Shown here one piece after another: positions 4,764 through 5,827 of a DNA stretch of 5,827 nucleotides; positions within the stretch are counted from its first letter, which is position 1; each line of letters begins with the position of its first letter. Position numbers and translations under genes: made by a program. Below the pieces are notes generated by a model. It worked only from the letters and a program-made list of their open reading frames with translations. It searched no databases and was not told where the DNA came from. Origin of the DNA: VGEM01 sp033764265 (lineage in GTDB: Bacteria > Pseudomonadota > Alphaproteobacteria > Rhodospirillales > Rhodospirillaceae); NCBI GenBank assembly GCA_033764265.1, contig JANRJB010000331.1:1-5827 (forward strand), in the 5' to 3' direction.

Positions 4764-5827
4764 ATGATGCCAGGCCCCATAACGCCAGGCCCATCGTTCT
4801 CGCGTCGCCAGGCGCTCGCGGCGTCGGCCGCTGCCGCCGTGGTTGCAGCCTCGGCCGCGCGCGCCGCCGACGACGAAGCCGCGCCGAAGTTCGTGCCCGG
4901 CGCACCGATCTCGCAATTCGGCGAAACGTCGACCGCGGAAGAGGTCACCGCCGGCGTCGACATGACCGGCAAGCGCGTGCTGATCACCGGCTGCAACTCG
5001 GGCCTGGGCCTGGAGAGCATGCGCGTGCTGGCGATGCGCGGGGCACACATCCTGGGCGTGGCGCGCAGCAAGGAACGGGCCAGCGCGGCGTTCGCCGAGC
5101 TGCGCGCGGCCGGGCTGAAAAGCGACGCGTTCACGCCGCTGGCAGCCGATCTGGCCGACTTCGCCTCGGTCGCGGCCTGCGCCGACGAGGTCAACGCGCT
5201 GGGCCAGCCGCTCGACGTGCTGATGTGCAATGCCGGCATCATGGCGCTGCAGACGCTGGAACAGGTCAACGGCATCGAACGGCATTTCGTGGTCAATCAC
5301 CTGGGCCACTTCGTCCTGGTCAACCGGATCGTCGACCTGGTCAAGGCCGCGCCGCAGGGCCGCGTCGTCGTGCTCAGTTCGCTTGGCTATAAGTGGGCGC
5401 CGGAAGCGGGCATCGAGTTCGACAACCTGTCGGGCGAACGCGGCTACGAGCCCAACCGCATGTACGGCCAGTCGAAGATGGCTAATCACCTGTTCGTGGC
5501 GGAGCTCGCACGCCGACTGGCCGGCACCACGGCGACCGCCAATTCGGTTCATCCCGGCGTCATCAATACCAACCTGGGCCGCCACTTCCCTTGGTATGTG
5601 CGCGTCGCCGCCAGCCTGATCGGCTGGACCTTCATGAAAACGGTGGAGGAGGGGGCCGCGACCCAATCCTATGTCGCCACCGCCCCGGCGCTGGCGACCA
5701 CCACGGGCCTCTATTTCGCCGACTGCAACCCGGTCGTGCCCGAGCGTCCGGAAATGATGGATGCCGCCATGGCCGAAAGACTGTGGGCGGTGTCGGAGGA
5801 GCTGACCAAGCCCTACGTCGCGGCGGT
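4764..5827 (+). CDS. Tat-exported short-chain dehydrogenase/reductase (SDR), 3' end cut by the window
   Basis: An open frame of 354 codons with no stop before the window edge. It encodes a classical SDR of the retinol dehydrogenase/WWOX-like type. Visible motifs: cofactor loop TGCNSGLG at 75-82, R101 after the second strand (suggesting NADP(H)), D129 in AADLAD, CNAG at 155-158, N178, S205-S206, catalytic YGQSK with Y234 and K238, and HPGVINT at 263-269. Ahead of the fold is a twin-arginine signal, SRRQAL at 13-18, followed by an Ala-rich stretch and a likely cleavage after ARA at residue 34; about 35 residues then link to the first strand. The protein is therefore predicted to be exported folded with its cofactor, which is unusual for an SDR. 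The ending LWAVSEELTK resembles the C terminus of related enzymes, so few residues are probably missing. It is divergent from the DUF1838 gene. The substrate is unknown. Confidence 0.92.
   Translation, partial: MMPGPITPGPSFSRRQALAASAAAAVVAASAARAADDEAAPKFVPGAPISQFGETSTAEEVTAGVDMTGKRVLITGCNSGLGLESMRVLAMRGAHILGVARSKERASAAFAELRAAGLKSDAFTPLAADLADFASVAACADEVNALGQPLDVLMCNAGIMALQTLEQVNGIERHFVVNHLGHFVLVNRIVDLVKAAPQGRVVVLSSLGYKWAPEAGIEFDNLSGERGYEPNRMYGQSKMANHLFVAELARRLAGTTATANSVHPGVINTNLGRHFPWYVRVAASLIGWTFMKTVEEGAATQSYVATAPALATTTGLYFADCNPVVPERPEMMDAAMAERLWAVSEELTKPYVAA

Noticed and set aside
4770..4792. Two CCAGGCCC copies 15 bases apart at the start of the SDR gene (encoding two PGP triplets)
   Set aside because: Only two short copies are present within a coding N-region of low constraint; this is too little to call a repeat element or regulatory site.
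3537..5666. A 709-codon open frame on the minus strand covering the SDR gene and the DUF1838 gene
   Set aside because: It lies antisense to the SDR and out of frame with DUF1838. Its product is rich in Arg, Gly, His and Gln without any domain motif, as expected for a shadow frame in GC-rich DNA. It also runs through the divergent control region.
1..5827. Search for CRISPR repeats, tRNA or rRNA genes, insertion-sequence ends and attachment sites
   Set aside because: No spaced direct repeats, cloverleaf sequences, transposase motifs or paired terminal repeats were seen. Nearly all of the window is explained by the five genes.

Overview
The window is GC-rich bacterial chromosome, by eye clearly above 60% G+C with strong G/C bias at third codon positions. 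Long spurious open frames lie antisense to the real genes. Gene content suggests an alphaproteobacterium: a long-form aminopeptidase P, a single-domain response regulator, a Tat-exported DUF1838 protein and a Tat-exported short-chain dehydrogenase. The order is not resolved; Caulobacterales, Sphingomonadales or Rhodospirillales would all fit. No rRNA, tRNA, CRISPR array, insertion sequence or phage gene is visible.

Layout. (1) 46-1857, + strand: a complete cytoplasmic M24B Xaa-Pro aminopeptidase with all metal ligands. (2) 1862-2839, - strand: a class I SAM-dependent methyltransferase, convergent with the peptidase and separated from it by only 4 bases. (3) 2852-3322, - strand: a stand-alone REC-domain response regulator 12 bases upstream of the methyltransferase, so the two very likely form an operon. 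(4) 3323-3484: an intergenic region with a perfect TATAAT -10 box for that operon, an inverted repeat where the -35 would lie, and a hairpin just after the DUF1838 stop. (5) 3485-4582, - strand: a DUF1838 protein with a twin-arginine signal peptide. (6) 4583-4763: a divergent control region with a 22-bp imperfect palindrome, a plausible forward promoter and good Shine-Dalgarno sites on both sides. (7) 4764 to the window end, + strand: a short-chain dehydrogenase/reductase (SDR) with its own twin-arginine signal, cut by the window edge probably only a few codons before its stop.

How the genes may work together. The most interesting unit is the divergent DUF1838/SDR pair. Both proteins appear to be exported folded by the Tat system and they share one control region, so a common envelope function is a reasonable hypothesis. 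A Rossmann-fold SDR outside the cytoplasm is unusual because NAD(P) would have to be carried across as a bound cofactor. The response regulator/methyltransferase operon is a second unit: a phospho-receiver with no output domain or kinase nearby, coupled to an enzyme of unknown substrate. The peptidase looks like an independent housekeeping gene. The functional links are inferences from gene order only.
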